Assembly (NCBI GenBank): GCA_963978895.1
Contig: OZ022238.1
Span: 46,107,210 to 46,171,209, forward strand
DNA: 64,000 nt
Source of the DNA: Erpobdella octoculata
Taxonomy: Eukaryota > Annelida > Clitellata > Hirudinida > Erpobdellidae
Direction: 5' to 3'
Within the stretch, counting starts at the first letter, position 1; every line of letters starts with the position of its first letter. Below are positions 1 to 11,883 of the stretch, one piece after another. A model generated the notes under the pieces. The model saw nothing but the letters and a program-made list of their open reading frames with translations, made no database searches and was not told the DNA's origin. Position numbers and translations under genes: made by a program.

Positions 1-545
1 TAGACATGGCGGGGTCTGTGTGAAAATAATTTTTATATTGATATAATAATAGTTTATTTAATTATTATCTGAGAACTCAGCGTTGTTCGTATTTTTTCAA
101 TAAATACCTGACAATTATACTTATTAGCTAGTTTTAAAAATTTTAAAAGTTTTTAAAAGTTTTAATTATTTATTTGATTACAAAAAAATTAGTTTTTTTT
201 CTAGAAAATTCAAAATTATTTGCCGAATAACATTGTAGACCAGAAAAGAAATAGGCATTAAATCAAAACAATAACTACATTGTAAAGTAACAAGAAAAAT
301 TATTTACATTATTTACATTAGAAAACATTTCCAACTAGTTTTAAAATTGAAAAAAAACTTTTTTAATTTTTGTCGTGATCCACACGGCGGGTCGCACTGG
401 CATTAAACTTCGATATTAAGTGGGCGCTACAAAATATCATCCAGCGGGTCGCGTGTTTGCCACAAATGGTTTAGACCCTATTAAAGAAACCGCTACTAAT
501 TTAAAAAAAATACTTTTTCAGTTGAAACAAACATAAAAAACTTAT

Positions 546-660
546 TACAAACTGGCAGGGTTACCCGGCGTTTCCCGGGGGTTTTTTACAGGTTTTCTCG
601 TCGTTTCTTTTATTTGTTTTTTTTCTCTTCTTTATTTTTTTTCCTTGTTTTATTTGTTCA
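546..660 (-). repeat. Degenerate end of a CTAG-ended repeat family
   Basis: The motif GGGTTACCCGGCGTTTCCCG followed by a pyrimidine-rich stretch resembles the ends of the foldback at 62179-62996 and of 18830-18973. The duplicate copy is near 21435-21550. Other members end in CTAG next to a T, as Helitron 3' ends do, but this copy has lost the CTAG (it reads TGGCAGGG). Family assignment is tentative. Confidence 0.35.
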
Positions 661-2700
661 CTCTCCTTGTTAATTTTACAAGAGAAAGAAATGACCAAAA
701 AAGAAAAAGTACAATTTTTTTATTAAAGATATTACAAAACTAACATTTAGGTCGTATTTTGTTGACCAGCTGATTGACCGACTCCATGCTTGTTTCCTCA
801 AAAGGAAAGATAGTTTAGCACTGTATGTGTCTTAAAACTTTCCTCTTCCTTTAATCTTCTTCCAATATACAGTGGCTCCGAAGCTCGTTCGACCGTGGGG
901 CTACTTTAAAATTTTTTTTCAAATTTTCAAACGTTCAACTGCAAATGAACATCGATATATTATTTAGGTTAACCTAAGATAATAATTAATTTGTATGAAT
1001 AACTGCAAATAAATATTTTTATTTATTTATTTAAATAAATGAATAAATAAATAAAAAAGTAATAAACTTCGGGCAGCTTCAACCAACTCAGCTTCTTCTT
1101 TAAATTTTGTTACGCAAATTAAATTTGAATTGTGTTACGCAATAATCCTTTATGTTTGTACATTTGCATTATTTCCTGGGATACTTTTAGCCATAAAAAG
1201 TAAATATAAACTTTTCTAATACTTTTCCTATCTTGTTGTCATTTTTAAAAACTACTTTCATACCAAAAGCCGTCCTTAAGTGACGTCATGCTCTTAAGGG
1301 AAAAGTCAGAATTTTTGGCGAAGGGGTGCTGGGGAGAATTGAAAAATGTGAATTCACAAAGAAAAATAAAACTTTTAATTTAAACTTGTCAATTTAAATG
1401 TGAAATTTTTTTAGTTTTATTAATTTAAATTTTGTTAAATATTTATTTGATAACTTTTTGATCACAAAACAATTCTCTTTTATTCACTACTTGTAAATAG
1501 CATAAAATGTAAAATGAATGTTAGCTAAAATTGCTGAGACAATAAATTTCTCTGTATATACGTCTATGTTTTTTATTTTATTTAAGTTTTATTTTTGAAA
1601 AACATCAACTCTAAAGATTTTTGTATTTTAATATTTACTTTATTTTTCTAGTCGCTTTTCTCAAAATAATTTTCCATTGTCTTAAATTTTTTGAGCTCAA
1701 TTATGTTTTTAATTTTTAATTAATCAACGAAAAATTATTCATTTAATTTCAGTTTCTAAATGTTCACTTTTATTTACGTTTTATTTTATTTGTTATCTTA
1801 TTATTTTAAACTGATTTATCAATGGTCATTAGTCGTTGTAAGTTATAACAGTCAGTTGTCGTAGTAGGCTATATCGTGTTGTATCGAAGACTTGCGATGT
1901 TCCGCAATACTAAACTTTATTCTCTTTTCAGGAAACGATCATGGCCTGTTAATCGATTGATTGGCACGTTTGCAAAAAACAACTTATATGTTAGTTTTCT
2001 TTTGTTTTGTATATTTATTCATTAATAAGTTTCTTAGTTTTCTCATTTCTTATCCTTAAGATATTTAGATTTTTTTGGAAAGCTTGCGTTATTCATGATA
2101 CTCTCGTTAGTTTATTGGGGTCTGTAAAAACTTTTTAAATGTCCCTTTGAATATAATTGAATCAGTTGAATTATAAAATAAATCAGTTCAAACGTGTTAT
2201 TAAAAAGATAAATTAATAGCAAAATACATTCTATTTGATTGAACTACTTAAGTTAGTTTTAAAATTTACGAAAATAACTAGTTGATATTAACTAAGCACT
2301 TAATTCTAATTATTTCAATATTTTGTGTGTTTATTTATGCACATGCATGAAGCACATTGAAAACATTATAGTATAGTCGGTGCGGGGTATAACTAAATAT
2401 TGCATCGGACCTATTACTTTAAGAATCGGACCTATTACGCAACGCACCATACCCATGGTTTGATCCACATTACGTAATAATCCTTGCATTAGACTGAAAG
2501 TTGAGCGCTTGTCTTAAAACACCTGGTGTAAAGTGCTAGACTTGAAACAAATCGTCGCACTTTTGAATTTTAAGGGATGTTTGTAAAACGCGAACTAAAT
2601 TGCGAACCACTCACTAAAGAACGAACTTTATTGCGAACCGATGTGTAAAGGCGAACTCAAAGACAAAATATATAATACAAACAAATATATAATATATAAT
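661..2700. other. No gene recognised; AT-rich duplicated spacer
   Basis: AT-rich sequence shared with 21560-23930. I see no long reading frame and no recognisable exon. A block at about 1268-1570 occurs once here but twice in copy 2. Confidence 0.6.
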
Positions 2701-2717
2701 AAATTTATTCTAAAATG

Positions 2718-3190
2718 TTATAAAATAAAAATTGCAATTAGAACCAAATAATAAAAATAATTTTCTCCGTTATTCTTACAAAACCCGCATGTGAATTTCT
2801 GTTTCGGAACGGCACCTATACACTCAGAGTGGTACCATCGAGGACACTCGTCACATCCTGTCCAACGAATTTTCTTCTCATCTTTTCCATGTTTGTTTAT
2901 TTTTTTTTGGGAGGAGGAACATTGGAGTTGCACGAATAGCAGATTGTTCCATCAATTTCTTCCGAATTTGACTCATTTATCGCAGCCATAGCTGCAATGA
3001 GGTCTTCATCATCACCCTTGGCTGAAGTTTAAGGCTGTGTATGATCACTGAGTGACAACAGCAACCAGATCTGTAATGATGAGTTCTTCAGCATCGCCAG
3101 CTGTAGGAATTTCAACATCTGCATGACGTGGTTTTTTCCCCTGCTTTTCGTTCGGGCCGTTTCCGAGTGTTTTTACGCAAATAAATTAAA
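2718..3190 (-). pseudogene. Remnant of a transposase C-terminus with PHD finger
   Basis: Read on the minus strand, the region gives a charged linker, an acidic stretch and then a zinc finger with the order C-x2-C ... C-x2-C ... H-x2-C ... C-x2-C (core WTGCDECPRWYHSEC then KFTCGFC), which is a PHD finger. Pogo/jerky-type DDE transposases often end in such a finger, so a transposon origin is likely. Stops interrupt the linker and nothing upstream of it is recognisable. The duplicate is at about 23950-24420. It could instead be the tail of a host PHD protein. Confidence 0.5.
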
Positions 3191-3322
3191 TAGCTAACAT
3201 TACTGCGACCCATTGTGTAGAAGCAAACCTTAATGGGATCCTTTTTGCATTTTGAAAGGCGAACCACATTGGTCACGTGCTTCATTGTTAACCGATCACT
3301 GAGCGAGTTCGCGTACAGTTGC

Positions 3323-3430
<108 letters not shown>

Positions 3431-4129
3431 ACAAAAGGTTTAGTTCCATACACTTATTATTATAGTACATTTGTATACAAACGTTGTTTTAACAAAAAAT
3501 TTGTTTCATTTTTTTTTATTGTTAATACAACGTTTTACTCAACTCGTCCAAATAAATCTAACAATCAAAATTTAGACCAATGGTTTTAACCTTTTTTTCC
3601 GCGCACCTTTTGGATGAACTCAATTTGACCGCAATTCCATACAAAACAAAAATCAAAAAATGTTATTGTCTTGTTTCAAGTTTGTTTGCTCAATATATTT
3701 TTTTGTTTTTCACCAAAGAAAAAAAAGCCAATCTCGCACAAGTAGGTAGTAGCTCAAAATGATGAATGACAACAAACGTTTAGCTCAAGCTGGATAGCTA
3801 TCTTGAAAAAATGTGAGACTTTTAACTTCTGGCAATTCGATAAAGAGCTTAGTGAAAAGCAAGGAGGATTGGTTTAAATCTTAGTTAAACTAAAATTGCT
3901 GTACCGTCACACCAAACTCTTTTTTGCTCAAGAACGTTAATCGTTCGGTTTAAAATTGTCATTTGACAGGACTTTGACACACTTTGACACACAAAAAACA
4001 CTTGGGTCGTTGTGTGTCGTTTAAGGACGTCATTTCAGCAAAATCTGGAGGAGGAAACTTGCTCTCATAGCTCCCCAATTTTCGAAAACCCTTTTCCTCC
4101 AACAAGAACCTTTGCTAAAATTGAAGATT

Positions 4130-4345
4130 GAACTTACCGATCCGGCGTGTGTCGATAGCGTTTATGTTTTTAGGAAACGACTTAAAACTCATTTTTTTCT
4201 TCGTATGACGAACGGATATTGACCCTTTTTGTTTCTGATGTGTGATTCTGTTCGTTCGTTTATTTTGGCACTGCCGCCTCGTGCTCTGAGAAATTTTTCT
4301 TTTTAGAGAGCACGTTAAATAAATAATAATAATAAATAATAAATA
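4130..4345 (+). mobile_element. CR1/L2-like LINE 3' remnant
   Basis: Only the last codons and 3' UTR of the LINE seen complete at 28500-29245 remain, ending in an (AATAA)-type tail. The upstream part was lost in a deletion whose junction is the GATT at 4126-4129. Confidence 0.8.
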
Positions 4346-4629
4346 AAATACTCAATTTATTCCACACTCGAATGTGGCTGCAGTTTTTGAAAACGTTATA
4401 GTGCCAGTGAAAAAAACTAAATAGAATTTAGTATCAGGTATTCTGAATAGAGCCTGGGATCAATTAACGTTATTTTCTGACTGTCACAAGCAATAATTCA
4501 AATAAAACTTGAAAATAGTTAAGTTTAAACGGTTCAAGTTAATTAGTAATTGTTACAGTTAAATAATGAAATGAAGGAAATCACCACACGTGAAGTCCAA
4601 TGTTACATTTGCTAAATACATGTATAGCT

Positions 4630-4850
4630 TTTATCAACACAAACCGCATCGTCGCTGGGTGTCTCCTTGAGCAATCATGTGATTTTGGCCGTCCTATTGA
4701 ACGCGAAAAATATAAACGCGGTAACTTATATTTTTAGGACGACCAAGTGGAGTGCCAACAGTCAATCTATTAATGCCATACTGACAAATGTACGAAGCAG
4801 TCTCAGAACGTTTAAACTGCAGTTTAGTGATGTTTTGTGACCTTGCATCA
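4630..4850 (-). pseudogene. piggyBac-like transposase C-terminal fragment
   Basis: The minus strand reads a short frame ending in a variant of R-V-x-YDGQNH-x-IAQGDTQRRCGLC and then a stop. Many piggyBac-type transposases end with a basic RYD-x-x-NH segment followed by a CxxC zinc-binding tail, which this resembles. No catalytic part is present. The duplicate at 29529-29768 keeps the frame better. Family assignment rests on this one motif. Confidence 0.4.
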
Positions 4851-5374
4851 TTTTTAAAAAAAAGAAAACACATTTATTTATTTAATTTGCATGTGCTGGC
4901 TGTTCAAGTTTTGCATACAAACAACTTTGAATAAATACAAGTTCAATTTTACTGCTATAATTTCGCTGGTTTCTACATTTTTGTTTCTGCCTGTAATTTA
5001 TTTATTTACTATGATTTTAAACATAATAATAAATAGGGTCATAGAGACCCACAAAATTAATTGCCCCTGGCCCCGTTCATCCTCTCACAGACCTGTACGA
5101 GACTGTACAAGTTCTTAATAAGAACTTCTTATGATATTAGGGGAAATTGGGCGCGAATTAACAAGATTATTATTTTCAAAAGAACGTGTACGGGCAAAAT
5201 TTGAGGCAAAAAAATCAATGGTAAGTGGTCAAAAATTGATTACAACCTCATGTGATACTGATATGAGCGTAGTAAACATACTTAGAAACAACTTGATTGG
5301 ATTTCTCAATTACCGTTAAACTGATACATATTGACTCTACTACTCTAATATTCGTTGACTTGCCAGTTATCAAC

Positions 5375-5610
5375 GGGATGCGGAAAGTTCGCCCCCGGCT
5401 TTTCCACCGTCTTTTCGCCCCCATCTTTTCGCCCCCGTTTTTACGCCCCCGGGGAAGTTTCGCACCCGGTTTTTCGCCCTTGGGAAAGTTCGCCCTTGCG
5501 CTTTTTGCCCCTGGAAAATTTCGCCCCCGATTTTTCGTCCCCGTTTTTTCGTCCCCATTTTTCGCTCCCGGCATAATTTGCTCCCAGTTTTTTACCCCCG
5601 GTTTTTCGCT
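5375..5610 (+). mobile_element. Truncated GCCCC-repeat element, left end
   Basis: Left end of the element complete at 30269-31587, preceded by the same 8-bp TTATCAAC (5367-5374). It consists of degenerate repeats of TTTTCGCCCCC and is cut at a GCTC microhomology where copy 1 lost about 1.5 kb. Frames rich in Arg, Pro and Phe on both strands are products of the repeat. Confidence 0.75.
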
Positions 5611-6061
5611 CTTAATTTGTTTTTGTTTTCAAACATAAATAATTATTATCCTAAATATTAAAAAAAATTTCCAGAATGCATTGTTTTAAGGAGTGAGCCT
5701 ATATTTCAAAATTCAACTCAAGGTTTGCAAACATTCAAGCAAACAAGCAATCGAGACTGGTGGGGAAATTAATAGAAAATAATTCAAAATATTGAAAAAA
5801 TTTACTTTTTCAATTTTTTACTAGACTTTTCTAAGTAGCAGGTGTTCACAATGCTAAATTTTGTAAAAATCCTTTTATTGGTTCTGGGGTTAAATAATTA
5901 CAAGCATTACAAATTTGGGCTGTATATATTAGATCAATATTAGTAGAAATTTGGACGACACTTAACTCATTTTTCTTCAAATGTTTTCTAAAAGAAGATG
6001 TTTCAAAAATTAAAAAAATCTGTTTATTTTTATTGTTGTTAGCAGAGCAAAATAAACATAT

Positions 6062-6192
6062 TTATGGTATCAAGTTTCTTCTGGCAGCAACAGAAGCTCC
6101 AATAGCAAGTATTTCTTGTGGATCAAATTTTTGGTTTGGTGCTCGTCCAAATATTTCTTCAACCATATATTTCTGGCTTTGATAATAGAAAC
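6062..6192 (-). pseudogene. HSP70-like gene fragment, two exons fused
   Basis: On the minus strand a piece of the exon coding FEVSIIKA (phosphate-2 region) runs directly into the last exon (MVEEIFGRAPNQKFDP ... to the stop at 6062). The intervening exon and introns are gone. The join is out of frame, so this is a dead internal-deletion copy. The duplicate is at 32508-32640. Confidence 0.8.
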
Positions 6193-6463
6193 CTCAAATA
6201 AAAGTATTTTAAATAAATTTATTTTCCATCTTTTCTTGTTTTTATACACGTATTTTAAATTTTCTGAGTTATGCATTGAATAACTTTTATTGATTGACTT
6301 ACTAAAACGTGAGTTGCAATGCCTCTGCATATCTCTTTGTTTTAAAAAATCATATGTTGTATAAAAAACGCTAAGGAAGTAAAAAAGAAAATAACGTGCA
6401 CAGGCATATAACGCGCTAAGGGGTACGCGGTATGCATAGACTTATATATAAGTCTATGGCGGT

Positions 6464-7579
6464 CAGTGATGGCTAGTAACAAATTACAAGTAACGAAATT
6501 ACAGTAACAAATTACTTTTTTCAGTAACATGTAACGTAACAGATTACTTTTCAAAATTGTAACAAAGTAACAGTAACAAATTACTTTTTTAAAGTAACTG
6601 ATTTTTAAAAATTGTTACTTGTTACTTTTCATTTTCAAGCATTGGATCAAGCGTAAGATGGCGCGAGTCTGGACCAATAGGAGCAAATTGTGTCACTGGA
6701 TTCATGATCGCGTTCATTTTAACAACGCGCCATATCAGGGCAAACAAACTTCCTTTTTATTATCGTTTACTCTTTCGGAAACGTTTGCGTGTTCACAGAT
6801 CATGGGATCATGGAAGTTAATAAAGAGTTAAATTATGAAAAAAACTGGTAATGAAATTGGATGGGTGCATCAGCTAAAAAAATATTTTAAAATAACTGAA
6901 AATGACGGAAAGAACGTCAATGTGTTGTGTCTACAGTGTCTGTCTAAGAAAGTGTATCTAATTTGTTATATGAGCAAGTGCTTGCTGTACAGCAGGTTGA
7001 AATGCAGGCTGAACAACAAAATGGTTCAGCTGAGATGCCTCAGCCAGATGATTTTCTTATATTTGACAAATATTATTTGTTACAGATACATTTAAGCAAA
7101 CTGCGGAGGTGGATATGTATCTTAGCGATACTTCTCGTGATATTGAATCATTACTCAAATTTCCATGTATCTTGAAATGGTTCTAAAGATATAATACTTC
7201 TCTTCCATCAAGTGCTCCTGTTGAACGGCTGATAGTCATTTTCAACGACAACTGCTGCTCAGAGCTAATAAAGCTTTTTGTAGCTCAATCAAAGATCTTC
7301 ATCATTTGACTGATTAGTTATAACTCTTGATTTTTATAATAAAGTTGTGTTCATATTTTAAAAACAAAATAAAGTATCGAGTTATGGGATGTTGCATCTG
7401 TTTGTAAACAACTTTTTGTAAAGTAACAAAAATGTAATAAGTTACTTTCAAAACCAAAAAGTAACAGTAACAAATTACTTTTGAAAAAATGTAACAAGTA
7501 ACAGTAACAAATTACTTTTGAAAAAATGTAACAAGTAACAGTAACAAATTACAAAAGTAAAGTAACAAACCCATCACTG
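6464..7579 (+). mobile_element. hAT element, internally degenerate, with 8-bp TSD
   Basis: The ends are CAGTGATGG and CCATCACTG. The flanks are ATGGCGGT (6456-6463) and ATGGTGGT (7580-7587), an 8-bp target duplication as hAT makes. Copy 2 has the empty site near 35282-35289 with a single ATGGCGGT, proving insertion after the duplication. Both ends carry several copies of the subterminal motif AGTAACAAATTAC. The 1116-bp element keeps only fragments of a transposase. Confidence 0.93.
6835..7310 (+). pseudogene. hAT transposase remnants
   Basis: A start region (MKKTGNEIGWVHQLKKYF ... with CLQCL) resembles a BED-type zinc-finger N-terminus. After a large internal loss, a segment reading DIESLLKFPCILKWF then SLPSSAPVERL matches the conserved hAT C-terminal dimerisation region. 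Stops and frame changes separate the parts, so it is non-functional. Confidence 0.7.
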
Positions 7580-7854
7580 ATGGTGGTATGTAACAAGTGA
7601 AGCAAAAACAAAGTTTTTTAAAAATACACTTTTATATTTTTACTACATAAACAAAAAACATATTAGCATAAACAATAAATAGTTTGAAAAAATATCACAA
7701 ATGAGTGTTTATTTAAATTTTGTCCAATCGATCCGAAAATTTGATAGAATGCATTATTAATCAGTTCGGAGGTATGTTTATATTTTTAAGTCTCTAGCTC
7801 ATCGGAAAGTTAGTTTAAAATCATTATCATTTATTTTTGAAACGTCCCTATTCC

Positions 7855-8303
7855 ACGCTATGCTAGGGTTGGACGTTTTTTCCATATCAGGCCCCTCCAC
7901 AAGTCACGATCCAGGGCAGACTGCCGCTTCAGGCCGAGCTCATCCATGTCTTTCTTCACACAATCCCACCAAGTCTTCCTACTTTATTTACATTTATTTA
8001 TTTACATACTTCTACCTTTACTTTTCACTCCTACAACATCCACATCTCTAATTGCCGAAACCCAATCATCTGCACTTTTACGCTCCAAATGTCCAAACCA
8101 CTTTAGTTTTCCACGTCTAACCACATCAGCCACACAAGGAACATTCTGAAAGCTATACAAATCCACACTACGTGCACGATCATTCAACGAAACACCACAC
8201 ACCCATCATACGCTCTGCCCTTTCTAAACTTCTTAGATTCTCCACCTTCATAGACCATGTTTCAGTGTCATAAACAAGGACACTTTGAACACATGCCCTA
8301 TAC
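7855..8303 (-). pseudogene. LINE ORF2 C-terminal fragment (part 1)
   Basis: The minus strand reads the C-terminal half of a reverse-transcriptase-type protein: YDTETWSMK, RAERMM, then KLKWFGHLERKSAD. A tail of GAT-type repeats lies beyond it. The frame is interrupted where copy 2 (35571-36155) is open. The P element split this LINE from its other part at 11884-12060. Confidence 0.8.
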
Positions 8304-8444
8304 CAAGGATGTCTTGATATAACTACTGGATCCACAACCCATTTTGTGTCGCGGTTTAATTTGGATATAGTAGGCCTATAGCTTTCGCGCACGCAGGCTG
8401 TGCTTATAAACTCAACAGCATAAACATTCTTTACAGTTCGTTGT

Positions 8445-8610
8445 CGCTTTATTCAAGTTGTATTATCGTTTTCGTCGGTTTATTCTTTATTCAAGTTATA
8501 TTAACGTGTTCGTTGGTTTATTCTTTATTCAAGTTGTATTAACGAGTTCGTCGGATCATTTTATTCAAGTTGTATTATCGTGTTCGTCGGTTTATTCAAG
8601 TTATATTAAC
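8445..8610 (+). repeat. Tandem repeat in P element 5' region
   Basis: About five imperfect units of 30-38 bp, each containing TTCAAGTTGTATTA or TTCAAGTTATATTA followed by CGTGTTCGTCGGTTTATT. It sits between the left end and the transposase start, where P elements bind transposase and start transcription. A regulatory role is inference. Confidence 0.8.
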
Positions 8611-8730
8611 GTATTAACGTAACGACGTAACATCGTAACGGACGTAACGTGTTCGTATTTTGGATTACATTTGGATTTACTTAAACTAAGCTAGTTTTAG
8701 TTACTTCTAGTAAAATTTGTTATATCAAAT

Positions 8731-9768
8731 ATGGTTAATAAGTGTTCAGCATACGGATGCAGAAGTGGATATGCCTCGAATGCTGCAAATGATGAGAAAA
8801 ACAATGTTTCATTTCACGCCTTTCCGTTGAAAAATCCAGATTTATGTGCTCAATGGAATCGAGCCAACCCTCGAAAAGATTTTGTACCAAATAAAAACTC
8901 AAAAATATGCTCATTACATTTTGATCATTCAGATTTTGTGATTGGTTTTAGTGATCAGTATATGTACAAGCTGAACAGACACCAGGGTGATAATAGTGCA
9001 GAAAGACAAAGAAGAAAGTTGAAAGATGATGCAGTGCCTTCAAGATTTGAAAATGCCCCATCATATTTATCGACTCCAGCACAACAACAGCGACCAGCAA
9101 CAAAGTCATCAGCTGCTAGTCGTCGTCAATTGGATATTGAGAAATGTGAAAAAGCAGAACAAGAATTTGTACAGAATGATACTATAGTTGGTTGTGAACT
9201 AAACGATATACTACAACGTTTACTAAAAGAAAGTACACTTCCTTCTGGATTTGAATTTAAACTGATAGACGACTCTATGTTGATTTATACAGTAGCTATT
9301 GAGAAAGATTTTCCAATTATTGTTTCTTCAATATTAATTAATGAAAATTTGAAAGTGACAGTTCATCATAAAACAATGCAACTTCCAAAATCATTCATGG
9401 AGGGCATTATTGACAAAGAATTGACACGAATGAGTCAATTGTTGAATTTGCTTGTTCGTCTAAAAATCTATTCAGATGATATTCCACAAAGTAACAATTT
9501 TGAAGAACAAAAACTCATTGCCACAAAACAATTGAAAAGTTGTTTACATTTGTTTGATGAAGATCAAGATGAATTTCTTCAACTTAACTTTCTCATTGGT
9601 CAATTGAAATTAATCGGTATTAGCAAACATGCACGAATTTATTCACCTGAAACTATTGTTTGGTCTTATATACTCCATTCAACAAGCCATGCAGCATACA
9701 TGAAAATATTAGACAGTAAAAATTTGTGCCTGCCCTCAGTATTTACTGAGGGCAGGCACAAATTTTGA
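8731..9768 (+). pseudogene. P-element transposase, N-terminal part (THAP domain)
   Basis: The 345-residue frame opens with a THAP zinc finger (residues 1 to about 90): C5 and C10, then C-x2-H (CSLHF), with the closing AVPSRF box near residue 108. In P transposases this domain binds DNA. A leucine-rich stretch (about residues 120-280) follows. The frame ends just after an inverted repeat (9719-9766) that adds foreign residues, so the stop is secondary damage. The remainder of the protein continues in the frame at 9847-11676. It belongs to the P/THAP9 superfamily and lies inside exact inverted ends. Confidence 0.9.
9719..9766. repeat. Perfect 22-bp inverted repeat inside transposase
   Basis: Arms 9719-9740 and 9745-9766 are exact reverse complements with a 4-bp ATTT loop. 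It falls exactly where the transposase frame breaks and abuts the 82-bp duplication, suggesting one template-switch event. Confidence 0.95.
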
Positions 9769-9922
9769 GAAAATTAACCAGAAGAGTTAAGAGTAGTAGT
9801 GATGGACTTGATAATGCCGGCTATCTAACACTTCGATTAAGAAAGATTGAGAAAATTAACCAGAAGAGTTAAGAGTAGTAGTGATGGACTTGATAATGCC
9901 GGCTATCTAACACTTCGATTAA
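9767..9922 (+). repeat. 82-bp tandem duplication in transposase
   Basis: The segment starting GAGAAAATTAACCAGAAGAG at 9767 recurs at 9849 with near-identical sequence for about 75 bp. A period of 82 is not a multiple of three and shifts the frame. Confidence 0.95.
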
Positions 9923-11676
9923 GCTGTCTTAATCAGTTGGAAAGGACCTGCATTTTGATGATAGACGAAATATATGTTGCAAGGCGATTAGAATATTTTG
10001 GAGGACAGATGATTGGTTTAACATCAGGAGGAGAATTGGCTAGCACCATATTGTGTTTTATGATAAAATCACTCTGTCACAAGTACAAAGACATGGTGGC
10101 CATTTATCCGATGAATAAGTTGACAGCGTTGCAGTTGTATGAATGTTACAACGAAGTCATAACTATGCTGCAAAAATTAAATGTTAATGTTGTTGGGATT
10201 TCGGTGGACAATGCAGCCGTCAATAGAAAGTTTTATGTTCATCACTTATGCAAAGGAAACTTGAAAAGCCACATAATCGATCAAAGATTCAACCAACCGA
10301 TTTTCTTGTTATTTGATTCTGTGCACAATGTTAAAAACATTTATAATAATTTTTTAACTAGAAAAACATTTGACTTGCCAGAGTACAAAAGCATTTATAT
10401 TAACATTTCTCAATGTACTGCAAGTTTCAAACATATAGAAGAACTGTATTATTTAGAGTTAGAAATGTTGGTGAAAAAAGCACACAAACTTAGTGCCAAG
10501 TTATTTAATCCTTCAAACATCGAAAAAGTATCTGTAAAACTGGCTGTTTCCATATTTTGTCAATCAACAAAAGATGCATTTGACTATTATGTAGAACACG
10601 AAGGAAAGGTGGAGTGGAAGGGAACTGCTCAGTTCATTGGAATGATTACAAAACTGTGGGAAGTCATGAATGTCAAAACGTGCACAAAAGGAAAACACAA
10701 AAGAAGTCATTCAATGGACCCCGTAAGATCGTCCAACGATTGGAAACTTGATTTTTTATTGGAATTTCATGATTTTTTATGTTTGTGGGAGAAATCCAAT
10801 CAAGGAAAACTGAGTAGAGAAACTTTCATTGCTATGAAACAAACTTGTTCAGCTCTTGTTGGTTGCAGCAAGTATCTTTTAAATGCAACCGAATTTAAAT
10901 TTCTATTGTTGGGTCATTTTCAATCTGATCCTATTGAAGCTAGATTCGGTTGGCTTCGACAGATGTCTGGAGGCAACTATTTCCTCTCTGTCCGACAGAT
11001 AGTTGAAAGTGAAACGAAAATCAAAATGATTTCTTTGCTGGGAAATTCTAAATTGACAGTCCAGAGTATTGATGATTTTATTGACGATATACACCTGGAA
11101 GTTGACGGCAATAACAATGAATTTTCAGATACCATAATTCCGAAGTTGGACAAACTGAGCTGGCCTAGTCAAAATGAAGCCAGCACAATTTATTATATAG
11201 CAGGAGCAGTAGCAAGAAGCATCTTGAATTCTACAAAATGTCTCCACTGTAGAGAAATACTGTTAGACGATGAATCTTTTCATTCAGATATTAACAACTT
11301 AAGTATTTTCCAATACTTTGATGACATTAATAGAGGAGGACTATTAAAACCAGCAGAATATGTTTTTTTGGTATGTTTAAACTGCTGGAAGGTTTTTGAT
11401 TCCATGAAAAAATCAGAAGAAGTGATGAAAATGTTTTTATCATCAGCCAACCAAAAGAAATTCTTTGTAAAAATTTTAGACGAATTTGTAGAAGATGAAA
11501 AATTATTAGTAGAAAACAACTACTGTTCATCAAATCATAATGTTAAGGAAATGATCAGTGGAAGATTTTTTAATTGTTTATCAAAAAATTTTGTTAGAAA
11601 TATTAATGATGACGTTTCGAATAAAACAAATTTAAATAAAAAACGTAAATTAAATAAAATTAAAAACGCTCCTTAA
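9847..11676 (+). pseudogene. P-element transposase, catalytic and C-terminal part
   Basis: This 609-residue open frame holds the RNase H-like catalytic region and C-terminus of a THAP9/P-type transposase. Visible marks are MIDEIYV (about residue 39), VVGISVDNAAVNRKF (about residue 114), FDSVHNVKNIYNNF (about residue 156) and the family signature RFGWLRQMSGGNYFLSVRQ (about residues 363-381). Acidic residues near DEIY, SVDNA and FDSVH are candidates for metal binding and GTP use. The start methionine here is only the first one after the duplication; the true start is the THAP frame at 8731. Apart from the break at 9719-9848 the coding sequence is intact, so the insertion is young. Confidence 0.9.
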
Positions 11677-11883
11677 TATTATTTTTAATTTGTCATGTTT
11701 TTTCAATAAATTCTGCTTCATTGAAATGGTGTTTGTTTTTCATTTAGATTAGAGCAAATTAAAATATCGTGTAGTCCCATATCAGGTGCACTGTGACAGC
11801 ATTCGACTGAGCGCACGTAGGCCTACTAAGTAAAATTCGCTAGTATAGGTTGTGGATCCAGTAGTTATATCAAGACATCCTTG

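Larger units (their letters stand above)
8304..11883 (+). mobile_element. Complete P-type (THAP) DNA transposon
   Basis: The inverted ends are identical for about 36 bp, each starting CAAGGATGTCTTGATATAAC. The flanks are CCTATAC at 8297-8303 and 11884-11890. Copy 2 has the uninterrupted site (CCCTATAC near 35987-35994), so the 3580-bp limits are firm. P elements make 8-bp duplications, and here one C seems to have been lost on the right. It encodes a THAP-domain transposase split in two frames and has an internal 5' tandem repeat. A 227-bp MITE with nearly the same ends is at 63298-63524. Confidence 0.95.

Noticed and set aside
5248..5638. Arg/Gly/Pro-rich frames (also 30124-30616 and 31273-31533)
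   Set aside because: Produced by the TTTTCGCCCCC repeats of a transposable element; low complexity and mirrored on both strands.
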